Shown: one piece after another, positions 62,412 through 64,000 of the stretch | Numbering within the stretch: the first letter of the stretch is position 1 | Layout: each line of letters begins with the position of its first letter | From: Vanrija pseudolonga | Lineage: Eukaryota; Basidiomycota; Tremellomycetes; Trichosporonales; Trichosporonaceae | DNA: 64,000 bases | Direction: 5' to 3' | Assembly: GCF_020906515.1 (NCBI RefSeq) | Contig: NC_085852.1 | Span: forward strand, 806,001-870,000 | Translations under genes and position numbers: made by a program | Notes under the pieces: generated by a model | Seen by the model: the letters and a program-made list of their open reading frames with translations, nothing else | The model's database searches: none | Told to the model about the DNA's origin: nothing

Positions 62412-64000
62412 GCTTTAGGAGGTTCTGACAAAAGAGTTCGGCGACTCGAGTGACTTGTAACGCGTCGGATGCCAAGATCGGAGGTCCTACCTGTTCGAGT
62501 TAGCCACGGTCGGGGACGGTAGTGCGTGTCGCTCACAGGGAAAGAAGCAAGAGGGGTGTGGCACTGCCATGTAGAATGGGGTTTGGTGCCACGTGGGTTG
62601 GGTTGATGACCAAACGATCGGTATTCGACACAGTCGCAGGAGAGTGAAGGAGTCGTGAAAGCAACCCCGAGAGTGGTGTGGTGAGGAGATGGAGCGAGTG
62701 AAGCGGTCGGCAAGCAGAGGGGCATGCAGTGTCAGCTCCACGGCGTAGCTGGAGTACAGTGCTGGCCAGTGCTGGGCGAACCAGCGCGCCAGCAGTGCCT
62801 CGTGAGGGGCAGGATGACTCACACGATCAACTGGGAAAGGACAAAAAGGAACGAGTAGTTCCAGAACGACGACAAGGGTGTGTGTGGTTGCAATATCGAG
62901 GGTGGACAAGGACAATCTCTGTCAACGGAGGGGGAGATGAAAGATAAAGGGGTGTTTGCAAGCTCCTGTAGTGACCCCCGTCGGTGAGATGGGGGCACAC
63001 AAAGGGGCTCTGTGGCACCTTCTCACTTTGGCCGGCCAGAGCGGTCGATACGCTTGAGCTGGACTCGACGTTTTGGGTAGGTGTACGGTGCGTAGGGGAA
63101 ACAACAGGGGCCTATGATCGAGGTGGACACTGAAGTGGGCCGGCTTGTGTGTTTACCCAGTGTGGGTTGTTTGGGTCTGCTTGGATGTCACGATGTGGGA
63201 CGAGGACGCGTCGCAAGCCAGCCTGCTGTAACGTCTGTCGGCGTGTTTGTGTCCAGAAGGCGGTTGCTGCTTCTGCCGGTGGGTGGGTGGGTTGGAGGAG
63301 AGATGGGACGGGGTCCTTTCAGGCAAGGCCTAGTTTTTGATGAGAGTGTGTGAGGTTGGATGACGAGTGGGTCCAAAAGGAATGGGTCAACCTGAAGGTA
63401 TGCCGGTGAAGGGGGGTGGAGGCAGGAGTGGGAAGGAGGGGGATGGGACGAGGGAGGGGGGGCAGCAAGGACGAGGAAGAAAGAGTGTGTCAAGTTTGAA
63501 TGCCAGTGTGGGAGTGTCAGTCCCTTTTGGACGAAGAGATTGGAGGGGGGGAGGGAGAGACGAGGGTGGGTTGGAGCAAGTGTTGACGCGATTCAAGTAG
63601 TCGCGTCAAAACAGACAATGACGACTTTTTCCTCTGTGCAGAGTGGGGGTGTATCGAGTGGGCGGGGGTGGGTGTGAGGGTCGTCGCGAGGGACGGCGCG
63701 CGCGCCCGGTCGGCCGTGTCGGTGGGTTTGTGCTGTTAATGCTGCTGCTGTCGCGCGCGCCGGCTGTGCTGTGCAGACTCACGGCCGTTTGGGTCGATGC
63801 GATCCAATGGATCCCTTGCCTTGGCCCTGCCCGTCATCGCGTCCGTCCGTCCTCGTTCACGCTCGCCCCCTGCCGGCCCTGCTCGTCAGTCAGCTGCTGC
63901 TCTTGCTTTGCTACTGGACCTTGCAGCCTGCCGACGCTGGCTTTTTTTTGCTTGCCTGCGTCGCCCGCGACGGCAGAACCGACAGCACAATCGGCGTCTC
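62412..64000. other. Long upstream region of the orphan gene
   Basis: About 1.6 kb to the window end with no supported gene. It is strongly G/purine-rich on the plus strand from 62840 to 63600 (GGGAGGGGGG, GTGGGTGGGTGG), i.e. CT-rich toward the orphan gene, as in long fungal 5' leaders. Alternating CGCGCG is near 63695 and 63755, and a T run near 63943. A CACGTGG lies at 62591-62597. Confidence 0.5.

Noticed and set aside
1-64000. Mobile elements, virus-like elements, CRISPR, tRNA or rRNA genes
   Set aside because: I looked for reverse-transcriptase, integrase and transposase motifs, terminal repeats, spaced repeats and tRNA A/B-box patterns and found none I can support. A dedicated tRNA covariance search could still find one in the gene-free regions.

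Overview
This window is nuclear DNA of a basidiomycete fungus, most likely a tremellomycete yeast of the Trichosporonales/Cryptococcus group. It is GC-rich, genes lie close together on both strands, and almost every gene is split by very short introns (about 36-80 nt, GTRNGT donors, CTAAC/CTGAC branch sites close to the acceptor). It carries a CAP59/CMT1-type (GT69) mannosyltransferase, a family typical of capsule-forming tremellomycetes. Gene models were spliced by eye; junctions were chosen to restore conserved family motifs. I see no transposon, virus-like element, CRISPR array, bacterial-style operon, or tRNA/rRNA gene that I can support.

Layout. 1-9.5 kb: SPT5 (3' cut by the window edge), an F-box/LRR protein, mitochondrial ribosomal protein bL27m, a GT69 mannosyltransferase, and RAD51. 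9.5-16.2 kb: a long divergent intergenic region, the CAF-1 subunit CAC2, a disordered protein with a D-box-like motif, and a secreted glycine-rich protein. 16.2-22.9 kb: splicing factor CLF1, ribosome-assembly factor RLP24, and GDP-mannose pyrophosphorylase. 25.3-32 kb: a single-pass membrane protein, a J-protein with an N-terminal four-cysteine motif, COMPASS subunit SWD1, and Mediator MED8. 32-42.5 kb: a large tricalbin, inositol monophosphatase, and ribosomal protein eS4. 42.9-51.5 kb: a CCDC124-type ribosome factor, a BCAS3-type WD40 protein, RNA polymerase I subunit RPA12, and an Ala/Glu-rich protein. 54.8-62.4 kb: a glyoxylate/hydroxypyruvate reductase, a Zn2Cys6 transcription factor, and a large orphan protein.

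The genes are mostly housekeeping: transcription (SPT5, MED8, SWD1, RPA12), chromatin and DNA repair (CAC2, RAD51), splicing (CLF1), and translation or ribosome assembly (eS4, bL27m, RLP24, CCDC124). Two work in one pathway: GDP-mannose pyrophosphorylase makes the donor sugar that GT69 mannosyltransferases use.

The most interesting signals are in gene structure. The GDP-mannose pyrophosphorylase gene needs a 6-nt first exon followed by an apparent AT-AC intron, and it also has an 8-nt microexon; the spliced product is 364 residues, the normal family length. The inositol monophosphatase gene needs a 4-nt microexon to encode its catalytic WIVDPIDGT motif. Other leads are synuclein-like amphipathic repeats in the tricalbin, the D-box protein, the J-protein's four-cysteine motif, and TCACGTGA palindromes upstream of three genes.
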